DNA of 42,637 nucleotides from Haplosporangium gracile. Lineage: Eukaryota > Mortierellomycota > Mortierellomycetes > Mortierellales > Mortierellaceae. Positions 23,454 to 35,250 of this stretch are shown in pieces (the stretch's first letter is position 1; each line of letters begins with the position of its first letter). Location: positions 1-42,637 of the forward strand of contig JAAAUF010000053.1 of assembly GCA_015499985.1 (NCBI GenBank), in the 5' to 3' direction. The notes under the pieces were generated by a model. The model searched no databases. It saw only the letters and a program-made list of their open reading frames with translations, and was not told the origin of the DNA. The translations under genes and the position numbers were made by a program.

Positions 23454-26400
23454 GGAGCGGTTGAAGAATGAATCTTTCGACACAAATGGAAAAAAAAAAA
23501 AAAAGAAAGACAACAAGCTGACTGGTCACATGATGAAACGTCCAGTCACGTTACCTTCATAGTAATCCATTGTATGCGTGAACCGTTCACGACGATACAA
23601 TGAACAACCTAGGGAACCAAAATTGATAAAGGGAGGAATGACTGCAAAAAAACCAAAGGCTCCGTTCATATCTCTTTCTTCTCTTTCTTTCTCTAGGAAC
23701 GAATGCCACTTTAGCATACTCTAAAATAATGACTGGCGTTTTGCATTACCTTGACCCACCGGATAATACTTTTCCAAAACCTTGATAGAAATAAACACGC
23801 ATGAGAGAGAGGCATCCTTGCGGTAGGAAGGGAAGAACGGCCCATTAGATCCAATCGGATTACAATGGAGGATATTCGTGTCTGAACATCCACGTCTTTT
23901 ACATACCCTGGAGACAGGAACGGGCGTGGAGTTAAAGGAGTGAGCGAGAGCAAGAGTAAACAAATAACCAGGAACAAGGAAAGCGCCCAACGATGGAGAA
24001 AAGCAACGGAAGGAGCAGATGACATGTCTTCTACGATGGTCCTTGGCTGAATCGCTTGCAGGGCTCAAACGACATAAACGCACCCACCTTCCTCTACCAT
24101 TCACCATGACCAGCTCACCCACCTTGACTAGTCAAACTCACGACCTCAAGAGGCTTCCATCCGTGTACTCTCTTCCATCGATGCCAAACACGGACATGCA
24201 CTACTTTTAGCCTGAACGTACACTGAGCGAAATTTCACAAACAGGTTCTCTTCAAGTCCTTGAACCCAAAAACCAATCAACAATAAATTGAGCATGACAA
24301 CACAGGCACAAACGTTAAAATGGTTCATATGAACATGCATCTTGTGCCCTGTCTAACGGTTCTCTTAAAGTTTTTTAGTCCACACCATATTCCTCTGTTT
24401 CTTTACCTCGGTCATTTTTTCAGGGCAGACCCCTCTCGTAGACGTTGTTTACAAGCCCAGGAAGCGCGAACACCAACTTACATGGGCAAGAGACATGGAA
24501 ATGCGAAAAAGACAAGGAAAAAAATCAGGCCACCATGTCGTTGGCCAATAAGGATCCTGTGGAACCATAGCCCTACTGCTCAATTTAAAAAAAAAATCAC
24601 CAATCTATCCTTCGTTCATCCACATCCACTATTGGACACAAATAAACCAAACAACATAAGCAGCACACGCAGCAACAACGATCGTTAAAACCGTTTGGCT
24701 ACTCCTCTCTCTCTGTCTATTCCTCTCTCAATCCCTCTGTCTATTCCTCTCTCGATCCCTCTGTCTGTGTTCATCCTTTGGATGCATGCCTGTCTGCTTG
24801 GTTGATTGCATTTTCTCTTTCGATCACTTGCTTGTTAATTTCGTCGCTTGCTAACGGCAAAAGCAATGGCGCCAGATCGCCCCATCCCTTGTCGCCGAAA
24901 TAAATCCACCTTACTCAGGATTTACGCGCGCGCTTGCCGAACTCTACTCTCTTCACTCCCACACCTCCCTTCTTGTATTCCGTTATCCCACTCAAACCTA
25001 TCCTCCGCCTCCGATTACCCATGTCTGATCGCTTGCATAATTGACCCCGTACCTTCCCCCTCTCGTTTATGCATCCTTCATCCCACATTCCTCTTATTAG
25101 TTCCCACTCGCTCCCCTTACTCGCTCACCCAGCAAATAGTAACCTGCATTGTGTACAGTACACAAATAAGGAGGAGTGGAGAGGGGGCACGATGGACCAA
25201 GAAGCAGCCATACCAGAACAGATCTTGGTGATGAATTATTTCTTTTTTTGCAAACACATGAAAAATAGAAAATTGAGGGTGATGAACACAACACCGCGAT
25301 GGCGATAGTTTCCAATCACGGACAGCGAAGAAGCAAAATAAAGTGGAGTAGAATAAAAAATAGGTGGTCCCTCTGTAGGCTAATTGAGAAGACTGGAATG
25401 AGTGGAGGAAGGAAGAGAGACAGGAGCAGGGAAAGTTAGATGGAGAGGAATTGGGCTGCGCTGGATTGGATGATGGCGAGCAAAAAAAAAAAGGTTAATC
25501 CCTTCCTCCTCCTTGCCCATTCATTTCATTCGGCACCCACTTTGACATGCCATATCGAACAAACTCATCAAGACTCCGCTCCTTCTAACAAGAATGTTCA
25601 TTCTCAAGTGACAAACGAAAAGAAGGTGCCAATTCACTGTCTCAGGGATCGGGTCGGTGTTTGTAATTCGTATTGGTTGTTCACTCGTTGCATTCCTCTC
25701 AAGGGATATGGAGTGACTTGCAAGTGTATCTACGGCACCACCAATACTGAACTTACTACAGCCTTGGTGACGGTGGACATCCATTAGGCGAAGCCAAGTG
25801 AGAAAAGAACACAGAAAACAGTATGTCAAAAATATCAATTGGAATGAACGAATGAGAGGCACAGTATGTACCTACCAAGCATATGTTTCTCTCTCTTTTT
25901 AGGTCTTACTGGTTATGAACATCCCCGTTCCCCATTCCTCATCCCAACTTCATTCTCGACGTCTGGTCACTCAAAGATGGCAGAAAAAAAAAAGCACACC
26001 CACGTTGTCATTGCTACTGGTCTAGATGATCCATTTTTATCTTTTTTTTTTATTCTCGTTAACATTTCCAAAAGGGCCAGATCTGCGGCAGGCATTGTGA
26101 TGAAGGAACGATGAAGAAAAAAGACAAAAATAAAAACGAAATCCTCTTCATTCCTCTTCTCTCTCCCCTGACCTGTATTTTGCGGAGGATACAGCAAGAA
26201 CAGGGCCAGATATTCGGCAAACCGTCCCCTTCAACCCCTTCTGGCCCTGTTCTTTTTCTTTTTCTTCTCGAACTCATCCTCCTGGCTCCTTTCTTTTTGA
26301 TCTTGACAATCTTATTGTTGCTATTTCTCGTTGTCCTTTGGGTGACCACAACGTCGACAAAAGGGCAAAGTGCAGGAAAACCGTGATGTCCAGAGAGCGA

Positions 26401-26758
26401 TTGGCGCAGAGCAAGAATGGCAAAAAAAAAAAAAAAAAAGGTGCTCTCAACAAGCTGCTGCACCAGGCCAAACACTACTTTTTTCTGACCTTCCTGTTCT
26501 TGCGTGTGAGAAAAGTATTTGGGCTTCGTGTGTAAAAGGGTTAGCCAAGAACTTGCTTAGCAGCAAACCAGCATAAGTAAGTTTATAATATTCAATAGAG
26601 AAAACCATTGTGTTGCTAGTGGTTTTTTTACCTTCTTTTTTGCTCATATAAATACGAATCCTAACCTGCTCATTCCCACTTTTTTTTTCTCCTTCTCCAC
26701 ACTCAATACACTCCTTTCCTCCACTACCACCTACCAAAACCACCAAAACCGATCAAAA
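23454..26758. other. Long intergenic region with possible upstream exons of the ORF1-like gene
   Basis: Minus-strand pieces 23881-23750 (CNPIGSNGPFFPSYRKDASL, ending KVLEKYYPVGQ) and 23608-23555 (CSLYRRERFTHTMDYYE) can be spliced in phase to the 23473 acceptor just upstream of the ORF1-like frame. A candidate first exon at 24025-23907 encodes a membrane anchor (WALSLFLVICLLLLSL), but its phase does not fit. From about 24100 to 26600 I see no supportable gene, only low-complexity and homopolymer-rich DNA. The promoter of the GPI-protein gene occupies the right end. Confidence 0.3.
26647..26653 (+). promoter_or_regulatory. TATA box of the GPI-protein gene
   Basis: TATAAAT lies 106 bases before the ATG and is followed by a C/T-rich tract and an ACCAAAACC-type leader. 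This is the arrangement usual for strongly expressed fungal genes. Confidence 0.6.
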
Positions 26759-27331
26759 ATGCAGTTCAAGACCCTTGCCCTCGCCGCCGTCGCCCTCGTT
26801 GCCGTCACCAACGCCCAGTCGTTCGAGCAGAATGCCTGCTCGGAGTGCGTCACCGGCTCTTTTGCCAAGGACACCTCCTGCTCTTCGCTCACCCCCGACC
26901 AGTCTGCCAAGCTCACTGCTGGTTTCTCTTCTGGCACCCCCGACCCCTTGAAGATCTCGGCTGCCATCCAGGACCCCGTCATCAAGACCTGTGTCTGCCA
27001 CTGGTCCACCACTGCCTTCGAACCCAAGGGCACCGGTGCCGCCGGCGCTTGCTTCGTTGGTACCACCCCAGCCCCTCCCTGCAACTCCTCCCAGATCGAC
27101 GAGGCCGCCAACGGTATTAAGCTCTTGCAGGGTGTCCTCAACTGTGGTGCTGCTGGCGGCAATGTCACCAACCCCACCACCACCGGTACCAAGCCCCCCA
27201 CCACCACCACCACCACCACCGGCGGCACTGCTGGTTCCGCTACCCCCAAGCCCGCTGCTGCCGTCCAGTTGAACATGCCCTATGTTCTCTCTGTTGCCGC
27301 CATTGGTCTTGCCGCCATTGCTGGTCTCTAG
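26759..27331 (+). CDS. Secreted cysteine-rich protein with predicted GPI anchor, 190 aa
   Basis: This single-exon gene encodes a cell-surface protein. Residues 1-19 (MQFKTLALAAVALVAVTNA) are a signal peptide. The mature region has eight cysteines at residues 27, 30, 41, 78, 80, 98, 108 and 129, so four disulfides are possible. A Thr/Pro-rich stalk follows (about 138-165) and carries poly-Thr and likely O-glycans. The last 19 residues (PYVLSVAAIGLAAIAGL end) form the hydrophobic tail of a GPI-attachment signal. Two NxS/T sites are present. Eight cysteines recall CFEM and hydrophobin-like surface proteins, but the spacing, with CxxC early and CVC in the middle, fits neither. Codon use is extremely C-ending, unlike neighbouring genes, which suggests high expression. 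The start follows a clean AAAATG context and a TATA box. Function unknown; a cell-wall or adhesion role is inferred. Confidence 0.88.
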   Translation: MQFKTLALAAVALVAVTNAQSFEQNACSECVTGSFAKDTSCSSLTPDQSAKLTAGFSSGTPDPLKISAAIQDPVIKTCVCHWSTTAFEPKGTGAAGACFVGTTPAPPCNSSQIDEAANGIKLLQGVLNCGAAGGNVTNPTTTGTKPPTTTTTTTGGTAGSATPKPAAAVQLNMPYVLSVAAIGLAAIAGL

Positions 27332-27427
27332 ATCATTGGAGGATAACTTTTAACCCCCTTTTCTAAATACACCCCTTCTACTTTTGTAATAATCTCTCCC
27401 AACCATCCTACCTTTGGCTTGTATCAT

Positions 27428-27433
27428 AATAAA
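27428..27433 (+). terminator. Poly(A) signal of the GPI-protein gene
   Basis: AATAAA lies 97 bases after the stop in an AT-rich 3' flank. Confidence 0.55.
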
Positions 27434-30039
27434 CAACAAAAACACTAATTTGTTTTAACCAATCTCTCTGCTTTCATTTCTATGTGTTTGTGCTTGTTGA
27501 TGAAGGAAGGGCATGAGTGATAGCGGAAGGCGTTTATCTTGTTTTGCTTGCGCATGTTCACGCAAGTGCAAAGAGAGGGAGGCGTGGCGTGGTGGGTGAT
27601 GAGAGCAGAGAGGCGAATCGATCCGACAAATCGACATACGACATACAACAGGCCACCGATGGACTGACCGAGTAGACAGGAACATTGTTGGAACAGATGG
27701 ACAGCCAGAGACAGAGAGCAAGTGGAATGATGCCATCACCCTCACTCACTGTGAACAGGAAGAGGGCTCTCGCAAGTGCACAGTTCAGTTCTTTCTCTCC
27801 ACCACTACCTCGACCTGGGTCACTTTATCTTGCGCATACGCATTCACCGCAGCTCAACTTTTTTTGTCTTTGTCAACCACGGCTCAAGAATTGTTTCTTC
27901 TCTTTTTGTCTGTTGTAAATACTCTGCGCAAAGACAGTAACAGCAAACAACAATAGCCAACGGATTACACAGGATCAATAATTGCCAATGGAAGGTTGCA
28001 CGATTTAGGATGGAGTAAACGCCCCTTCCCCCCTATTCAGCACATGCATTTTGTACCACACAGACAGAAATAGGCATGCAGGAATGAAAAGCGATGAAGA
28101 TTATAAGAAACGCGATTAAAGAAGATTTGATAGGGATAGAAGGAGAAGTCAAGACAGAGAACACGTAGGCATTCTCATCCATACCAGCAATCAAACAAAC
28201 GAACAAACAAACGGACGGCACTTGTTTATCTCGACCTTACTCTTTCTCTACGTCGGCTACTGCTCTACAGGAGGATGGGGGGGAGAACACGTTCTTTTTT
28301 ACAGCGGTCGGGAGAGTTCCCATGATTTTTTCTCTTCCCTAACTTCCTCTTCTCGCTCGAACCTTTCAACCAAAATCATATCCGCACCCCGCTCGTACTT
28401 ATCCATGTGCCGTGTAACTGCGCGCATGAAAAATCTCTTCTTACTTGACCAACAACCCTCTTGTCGCTTCCTTCAAGATTTTTTGACTCAATTGCTCTAC
28501 CCAAAAGCGAGGGTAAAGTAGGGAAGAAGACTGGAAGGGGGAAGAAAAGGGAGGAAAGGGGGCAGGCCCGCGTTTGCTATTTGTCATTTGTTTTTTCTTC
28601 TTCTGTTGTTGTATGTGGGTGCATTGACGTGCTTGTGATACAGAAGAGAAAAGCACAGCGCACATACAGAAAAAACACTCCGTAGACATGTGAGATGGGG
28701 AGATCATCAACAATTATGGACTAATAAAAAAAAGGGTAGCAGCATACCTTATTAGTCAATGAGGATGATGATGATAGTGATGATGATCGAAACAAGGATC
28801 TTCGCAATAGGTTAGAACGAAGAAAAGAATGATGAAGGAGGACGAGGAAAGAAGAAAGGAAGTCATTTACCCCTCTACGATTCGTCAAGAATCTGAAACC
28901 TCGTCCCCCTCACGCGGGAAATATGACTTATGCGACCCAACAGTTGTCATGTTTGTTGTCGTCAAGAATGAAAAGAGTGGAGTGAATGATTGTGGGCTGT
29001 GCCCCTCTCTCAGTACATGTATCTATTCAAGAGACAAGAGACAACAGTGAGAGACTGCTACACATGTCACGCAAGGACTCAAAGTCAGAGACAATGCATG
29101 CACAGGCAGACAAAAGGAAACAGAAGACAGTCAACAATCGCCCTTGTACGAGGGAGAGGGTGTGAAGCGAGTTGATAAGAGGAGGCATTGATCGATTGCA
29201 AAGTAACCACCACTGAAAACAAGGTTCAATGCTGTGTGCCATTGTCTTTATGTGTTGGCATTGGTGTCATTCGCGCCATTGGATTTGTGTGTTTGTGTGG
29301 GAGAGAGATAACCTTTTTTTTTTGGGTGCGGGAGAGATAACAAAAGGCCCAAAATCCGAAGGAAGGTTTGGTCAAATGTTCCTCGTGATCCCAAGGACAA
29401 GGACAGAGCATTTTTGTTGTGTTTGTGCGATGGGGGTATGAAAGGTGAGATATGTTGGAAGAATTGCAGATATGAGTATGAGTAACGGTACTTGTGGCCA
29501 TGTACGCACTCTATATGTGCGTGTGAGAACAGCATCGACATTTTAGTTTTGGTAACGATGGGATGACCAAGGCAAGAGGAATGGGTCGAGTGGACCCTAA
29601 TGCCAGACCAGTAGTGCCACTGAAACAAAAAGAAAAGGTTGCAAACTAACAACACGCATGAAAAATAGGGACATAAACAAACAAAGGATCTTTGTGAGCG
29701 TGCAAAATGTGTGTGGAGAGGCAACAAACAAACAAACGAAAGAGAAGGGGGGACAGAGGCAAAAGAAAGGAAAAAAGAAGAAAAGAAGGGAGGGACAGAG
29801 AGAGAGAGAGGGTCAATGAGGCGCACGATCCCTCGTTAGCAGGTGGAAAAAAGACGACTTGTTGGTTTGTTCATGTAACGTGAAAAGGAAAAGGAAAGAA
29901 ACGAGAGAGAGGGAGGGAATGACAAAGGGAAGCAACTAATATGAAAAAGGAAAAAGGAAAAAGAAACAAGAATAAGAAGGGACACCAAAACAGGGTTTGT
30001 GATGATGCCACCGAAGAATTTGAACAAGAAAAAGAGAAA

Positions 30040-30046
30040 TATAAAA
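30040..30046 (+). promoter_or_regulatory. Candidate TATA box of the serine-rich gene
   Basis: TATAAAA lies 308 bases before the ATG, followed by a long C/T-rich leader. Plausible, but the leader would be unusually long. Confidence 0.35.
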
Positions 30047-30347
30047 GGGCACATCCATGTCTTTTCGCTCGTTTTTCTTTTTTTTTTCTTTTCTTTTTTC
30101 TCCTAACCTTTCCCCTTTTGCCGACTTCTCTGCGACTCCACCAATCAAGTCTCACCCATATCCAAAATCTCCTCCATATCACAAGACCCTCTCACAGCCT
30201 TCAACCTTATCACTCTCATATCACCTTCCTCCACACTTTTCACACTCATAATCAAATCGTTGTAAAGCAGAGACATCCGTCATATTTTATTAGCACCCTC
30301 TCACAACAGCAGCTCGCACCTATCCGCCTCAGCTCCAGCTCGCTTAC

Positions 30348-31907
30348 ATGTCCCACCGAAGAGCCTCCACCACCTCCTCCATCTCCTCCTTCTTCGATCC
30401 CAGCAGAGAAATCGACTCCTTCGCGTCCCCCGTCCGAGGAGGCATGCTCTTCTCAGAGTCCTCCTCCTCCTCGGCCTCGTCCCGTCCCCCTACGTCTTCG
30501 TCTTCTGCCCGTCCTCCTACTGCTGCTGTCGCAAAGCCAACCCCTACTTCTTCCTTGACTTCGTCTCTGAAAAATGCTTCAAAAAACAACAATACATCAT
30601 CTCAGCCAGTAGTCATTGCTGCCACTGGAACTACTACTGCTGCTGTTCCTATCCCATCGTCTCCTTCGAGCAGCCACTCTCGCAACTCGTCCTTCTCTGC
30701 CGGGAGTGCAGTCCCTCTGTCGGTTTCCATTCCCCGCCAAAGGTCCTTCTCTTCTTCGTTCTCTCTCGCCACTGGTGGCGTCCCCGTCTCTGCTGGCGCT
30801 CCATCCCCCAGGACATTCACGGGGTCGTCCATGATCTCAAACCCCGGTTCGTTCCCAGGCTCTGCTAACCCGTTTGCACTGGGTGCCTTTGCTCCACTCT
30901 CATCCACTTCGTCTTCCCCACCTGGAAATGGTGGGTCCAACTCGGTCTCGGTCTCGCAGTCTGTCCCTGTTCTTCACAGACGGTTCTCGAGCTCGTTCAA
31001 CCAGCTTAACCAAATCGTCTCTCCTCCCACTCAGGTAATGGTAATTCTAAAACAAAGATATGATAGTAAGAGGAATGAAGGGAGGCGTAATTGCATCATG
31101 GTCTCCTTATCATGGTTTGCTTTGTGCATGCAAACAACACAAAGCAAAATTCGCTCCTAGCTAAATACCGTTTTTAGTGCGTTCTTGTGTGGTAGTGCGT
31201 GTAAGGAGCAAAGAAGGAAGGGGTGCACATTAATATGTGATATGAACCGTTGAAAAAAGAATCCGTTCTAACCCTGTTGTTCTCTCTCTCTGCCTCTTCC
31301 TTGCCACCTTGTCTATCCACCTACCCCTACCTATCCTCTCGTCTGCATGAATGCGCACGTTTGCATATCGCATATCAAACAACTGCCATGCATGACCACA
31401 TACACGTACATGTACACACACACATACACACACTCACAATTCACACATGCAAACTAATAGTCCACCGACCGTGGCCGCAGAACAAGCATGTTTGGAGGCA
31501 GCTCGCCTCCCACGACCGTCTCTATCCAGACAGCCAACAACACCAACCACAACAACACTGATACCAGTAACAACTCTGTCAGCACCATGGGGAGCGGACT
31601 CTTCCGCAAGTTCTCTACCTCCAGGCCCTTGTCGACCACCTCTACCACCGCCTCCATCCCTGCCGGTAGTGTAGCAGCTGCAGGACATCCCTTTGACAGG
31701 AACGATGTTGGCCCAACCGTTGTCGTCTCACCCCAGGCCAGCAGTAACCAACAACAATACTCCTCGATGCTTTCACCCTCAGGAACTCAGGATGATGCTC
31801 GCCATCTTACTACCGCAGTTGACAAGTTAAAGCCTTCGTACGACAAGACTTCGCGGTCCAGTAGTCCCATGCGTAGCATGATCCTGAACGGTCAAATGCT
31901 TGACTAA
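30348..31907 (+). CDS. Serine-rich disordered protein with repeated basophilic kinase motifs, 377 aa
   Basis: Exons 30348-31034 and 31461-31907 join in frame (1,134 nt) if the acceptor is CTAATAG at 31460. The later CCGCAG acceptor at 31480 would break the frame. The protein has no folded domain, signal peptide or membrane segment. It is dominated by Ser, Thr, Pro and Ala and carries a recurring basic-x-Ser pattern: SHRRAST at the start, PRQRSFSSSFSL, LHRRFSSSFNQL, RGRRTSMFGG across the exon junction, LFRKFSTSRP and SRSSSPMRS near the end. Such RRxS and RxxS sites are typical targets of PKA and AGC kinases and, once phosphorylated, of 14-3-3 proteins. NPFALGAF recalls an NPF adaptor motif. 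I know similar Ser-rich fungal proteins but no name for them. A regulated scaffold is the likeliest role, but that is inference. Confidence 0.65.
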
Positions 31908-33450
31908 GTGCGGATTGAGGTCGATGCTCAAGAACTACGGATATGGGATTGTGCTCGTGGGATGTTACCTTCTAGTTCATATATCTTTATTGTCTCCTTC
32001 TTTCTTCTCTCTTTGTGCCTCCCTTTTTTCACACGGCTCAATTTTTCTTATCGTTTCCTTCTCTCTCTTCTTCTTTCTCTCTCTTAAAATTTGTACCCCT
32101 AGCAACACCAACCAACACGAAAAAACACTTGCCCCTAGTTCGTTTCTATACTCACACTCCACTCCACTCTACCTCTGTACATATTCCCGTTCCAATTTTT
32201 TTATTACCCCCTTTGTCTCTCTTTTCACTTATCAGTTTTCTGTATCTTCTTCCCTCTTTAGTTCTTCGTCTTTTACTCCTGGGCGATAGGCCTTGTCGTT
32301 TTGTTTTTTATGTTTGTTTCTTTGTCCCACACTCTCATCAAATTTGTGTATCCCAATTATTTATTTGCCAAAAAGAAAATGAGATAAAAAAATAAAAAAT
32401 AAATAAAAATGCCTTTTCCTTATGTTTACGATGGGCTCTATTCATTCAAGACAAGGGTGGAGTCTTGTGGCCCTTTCCCTCATCTTTCATCCCACGCGCA
32501 GCCCCAGTGTCTTTGCCCTTGGTGGTCTGGGTTTAGGTAGCTCGATAACTCACTCGCGCGCCACACACTGCGGAGATAAGCGCAGCTGGGTAAATAGCGC
32601 GGGATGTAAATACTTCCGATGGGTTGGTGGGCATTTTGTGTGACGGGTTTCTTATCGATCGTGATCATTGATGAGCTTGTCTTTCTTGTTACTTTGTGTC
32701 ACAGTCGGACTTTTACAAAAAATCCGAAAGGAAAACATGACAGCTTGTCTGTCCACATGTACCTTTTCCATATATGGGCAGAGTGCGGACAAAATTATAC
32801 CGTGATGAGAGAGCTGCAGTAAAAAAACGCGTACTGATCAATTGGCGCATTACTGACCAAAAGACTCGTGTGACGCCAAAACGCGAACACGAAAGATTTG
32901 CGTACAAGGTGGGTGGTGATGGATGCGCCTCCTCCTCATTCAAGATCACGTACCCCTCCCCCCCACCCGCTGACCATAACGCTCACATCAGTAGCCCTTC
33001 CTCCCCATGACCCATGACCCTCCTGACCTACACGGCCTACACGACTTGCCCACTACCCCCCTCCCGTCCAATTTTTCTTCTTCCCACATTCCAATCTACC
33101 CTTTTTCACCTTCTCCGCCTATATCCATCGTCTCCCTTCCAAGGGCGACCATATTCGTCACTGACCCATCTATCTTCGTCCTTCTTTTACTTATTTAAAT
33201 CCAAGTGAGGAAATCCTCCAACCGATCGACCAGTTCAACTTTCGAATAAAAAAAAAAAGAAGAGAGTCGTGAACCACAAAAGAATGACGTTTAAGGAACG
33301 GCTGCCCTGTTGTTGAAAGCAAGTGTTAGCGTTTATTGTAAAATTTGTTCTTTTTGTGTTCATAATAGCCTCCATATGTCTAATGGAGGCCAGTGCCTCT
33401 TGACAGCTTTGTAAATAACGGAAAAAAACAATTAGAAAAACACTTGAAGG
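31908..33450. other. 3' flank of the serine-rich gene and start of the AT-rich block
   Basis: The first 500 bases are a T/C-rich 3' region ending in AATAAA-rich sequence near 32390. Beyond it there is no recognisable gene. The region 32950-33200 is C/T-rich without a credible frame. G+C content falls further to the right. Confidence 0.4.
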
Positions 33451-33457
33451 TGCCAAA

Positions 33458-34001
33458 CTAATAATAATGGTTATTGTCTTTTTCTTTCTTTTTTTCTTTT
33501 TGTGGTTGAGCAACCCAAAAATAAACGACATCGTCCATAAATCTTATATCTCTTTGAAAAGGAACATCTGTTTCTTCTGTTTCTAAATGGTATCGCCGCC
33601 ACCTAATTTGAAACTCCACAAGGAAGATCGTGGCTACTGTGAATCCTTCTGCCACTATCATCTTTGAATGTAGGAAAAAAAAAACACCAGCTGGGGACTT
33701 TGAAAAACTAAGGGTATTTCTCTAAAACTAAGGTTGATGTTGTTGACGAGAGTAAACGTATCCCTTGGAAAAAAAAATGACATCACAAACGAAGACAGCG
33801 TACGTTGAACGATTTTGGAGAAGTCAAACAGTCGACGAAGTTCACAGTATAGATCCTGAAAACAGCTTTGATTCAAAAAAAAAAAGTTGGAGCATACATG
33901 TTCGGCATTGATTATATCAGAATATCTATACGAAAAAAAGGGCTTTGTACCAGCTCCATCAAATACTTGTTGTCTAATCCATCACTCGGTATCCTCACTT
34001 G
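33458..34001 (-). pseudogene. Fragments of an unidentified multi-exon gene
   Basis: Several minus-strand pieces look like exons. Segment 34001-33951 (VRIPSDGLDNKYLMEL, before GTACAA) can be spliced in frame to 33855-33804 (DLYCELRRLFDFSKIVQ, preceded by TTTTCAG and followed by GTACGC). Further on, 33661-33458 starts MIVAEGFTVATIFLVEFQIR and includes DVPFQRDIRFMDDVVYFWV. The join to this third piece is out of phase, and no upstream start was found. I do not recognise the family. A decayed gene is more likely than a working one. Confidence 0.3.
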
Positions 34002-34202
34002 TTTTTGATGATCTTTTTAAGTAGGGTACCAAGAGAAGGAGGCTTGAGCTAAAACGGTATTATCTATTATCTCGAGCCTAGCAAACACAATCAAAAAAGT
34101 ATCTCAAATCGTTTAGCAGGAGAAATACAGTCAGCAGTGCACATCCGCACCTTTCACCACTGAGATAACAGAAAATGACTCGCCGTTACTTAAACAAGGA
34201 CC

Positions 34203-34237
34203 AAAAAAAAAAAAAAAAAAAGGGGGGGGGGGGGGGG
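34203..34237. repeat. A19-G16 double homopolymer
   Basis: Nineteen A are followed directly by sixteen G. Such a junction is rare and prone to sequencing and assembly error. It is not a telomeric repeat. Confidence 0.9.
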
Positions 34238-34239
34238 TT

Positions 34240-35250
34240 ACATGTGGTTCGAGACAAGGAGGACATCCCAGGAAGATGTGGAGCTCTTGTCACTAAAGGC
34301 GCGTCTACTCTTGTTTTTGAATATCGATTTCCTTGAGGGAAAAGAACAAACATCTTGAGAGAGTTTCAGACAAGAAAATGAAATGAGTCCTGGACTTTCT
34401 TCAAACGCATCGTTAGGATTGATAGATGACGACGAATCGATCAGGCGCTGGGTCGTAAAGAGTTTTTACGACGTCTTACATATTTTTATTTGGTTTTATA
34501 CATCCCTGAAAGAGCGAGACAAAGTTCTGCTTAACATAAACGCTTCCCAATCACATTGTCATGGAGACTTTCTGACCATGAATCTCACATCAGTAAACTC
34601 TCGTGACCTATGCTCCTTCAGTAACCCTTCTATCTATTTGTTGCTCTTATTTTCTTGCATACTAGCTCATTCTTGCCTCTCTCTCCACTCAAATCCACCA
34701 ACGTCTTTCAAAGGCGAATATCTCTCATCTGCCTTATTCTCTTTCTTTCTTTATTTGGATGAATAGCGAGAAAACGCTTCCCCAGTCCGACCTTCTGAAA
34801 GAAGAGAATTGCTCGCGCCATGATGGGACGCGAGGAGGGAACAAGCAAGAAATAAACACCTATCGGGCTAATCGACCTCCTTGTGCTTGCGCTTTTTCTA
34901 TACTGGCAGATGTCTCGGGATAAAAAAAATGAAAATGGGAATGGATGCGAACAGTGGTTACATTGACCATTATCCATGAGAAAATAACCTTCAAAGAATC
35001 ATATGAGCAGAAGAAAGAAATACCTATCATTCAATGGGATAGTTGTCCTACATCGTATGTCGTGTTTTATTTATTAAAGAGCGAATCGTTCTGCGAGACC
35101 AAGTACGTCGGACTACCTCAGCGTGCGCTGCCGGAATGGTCGACTGACATCCTCTTGGATGACTCTTTCAAAAAATATCTTGATCGTCCGAAAAGCAACC
35201 ATCCTCCTCCTACTCAGTGTGTCGGTACACCAGCATGCAACTTACAATGA
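34240..35250 (+). other. Unrecognised coding-like frames
   Basis: Three plus-strand pieces have protein-like composition. The first is near 34246-34330 (DKEDIPGRCGALVTKG, then STLVFEYRFP). The second is ATG 34383 to 34766 (LGLIDDDESIRRWVVKSFYD). The third is ATG 34945 to 35250 (QKKEIPIIQWDSCPTS, later YVGLPQRALPEWSTDILLDD). They lie in different frames, and I find no convincing splice sites joining them. They may be remnants of one gene or a transposon. No domain is recognised. Confidence 0.25.

Larger units (their letters stand above)
27332..30347. other. Intergenic region of about 3 kb
   Basis: After the GPI-protein 3' end I find no gene with a domain, splice pattern or coding composition. 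The stretch is patchy, with purine-rich blocks near 28800 and 29700-29980 and short GATGAT and GAAAG repeats. The last few hundred bases form the promoter and pyrimidine-rich leader of the serine-rich gene. Confidence 0.4.

Noticed and set aside
24848..25231. Plus-strand frame rich in Pro, Ser and Leu
   Set aside because: Its composition follows the C/T-rich DNA, and there is no motif, conserved start context or splice evidence.
26731..27276. Long minus-strand frame opposite the GPI-protein gene
   Set aside because: It is an artefact of the strongly C-ending codons of the plus-strand gene, which remove stops on the other strand.
29836..30558. Frames on both strands in the purine/pyrimidine-rich leader of the serine-rich gene
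   Set aside because: They are translations of GAAAG and CTTTT repeats with no independent support.
34203..34237. Telomere-like sequence
   Set aside because: The run is A19-G16, not a TTAGGG-type tandem repeat, and it lies inside the scaffold.
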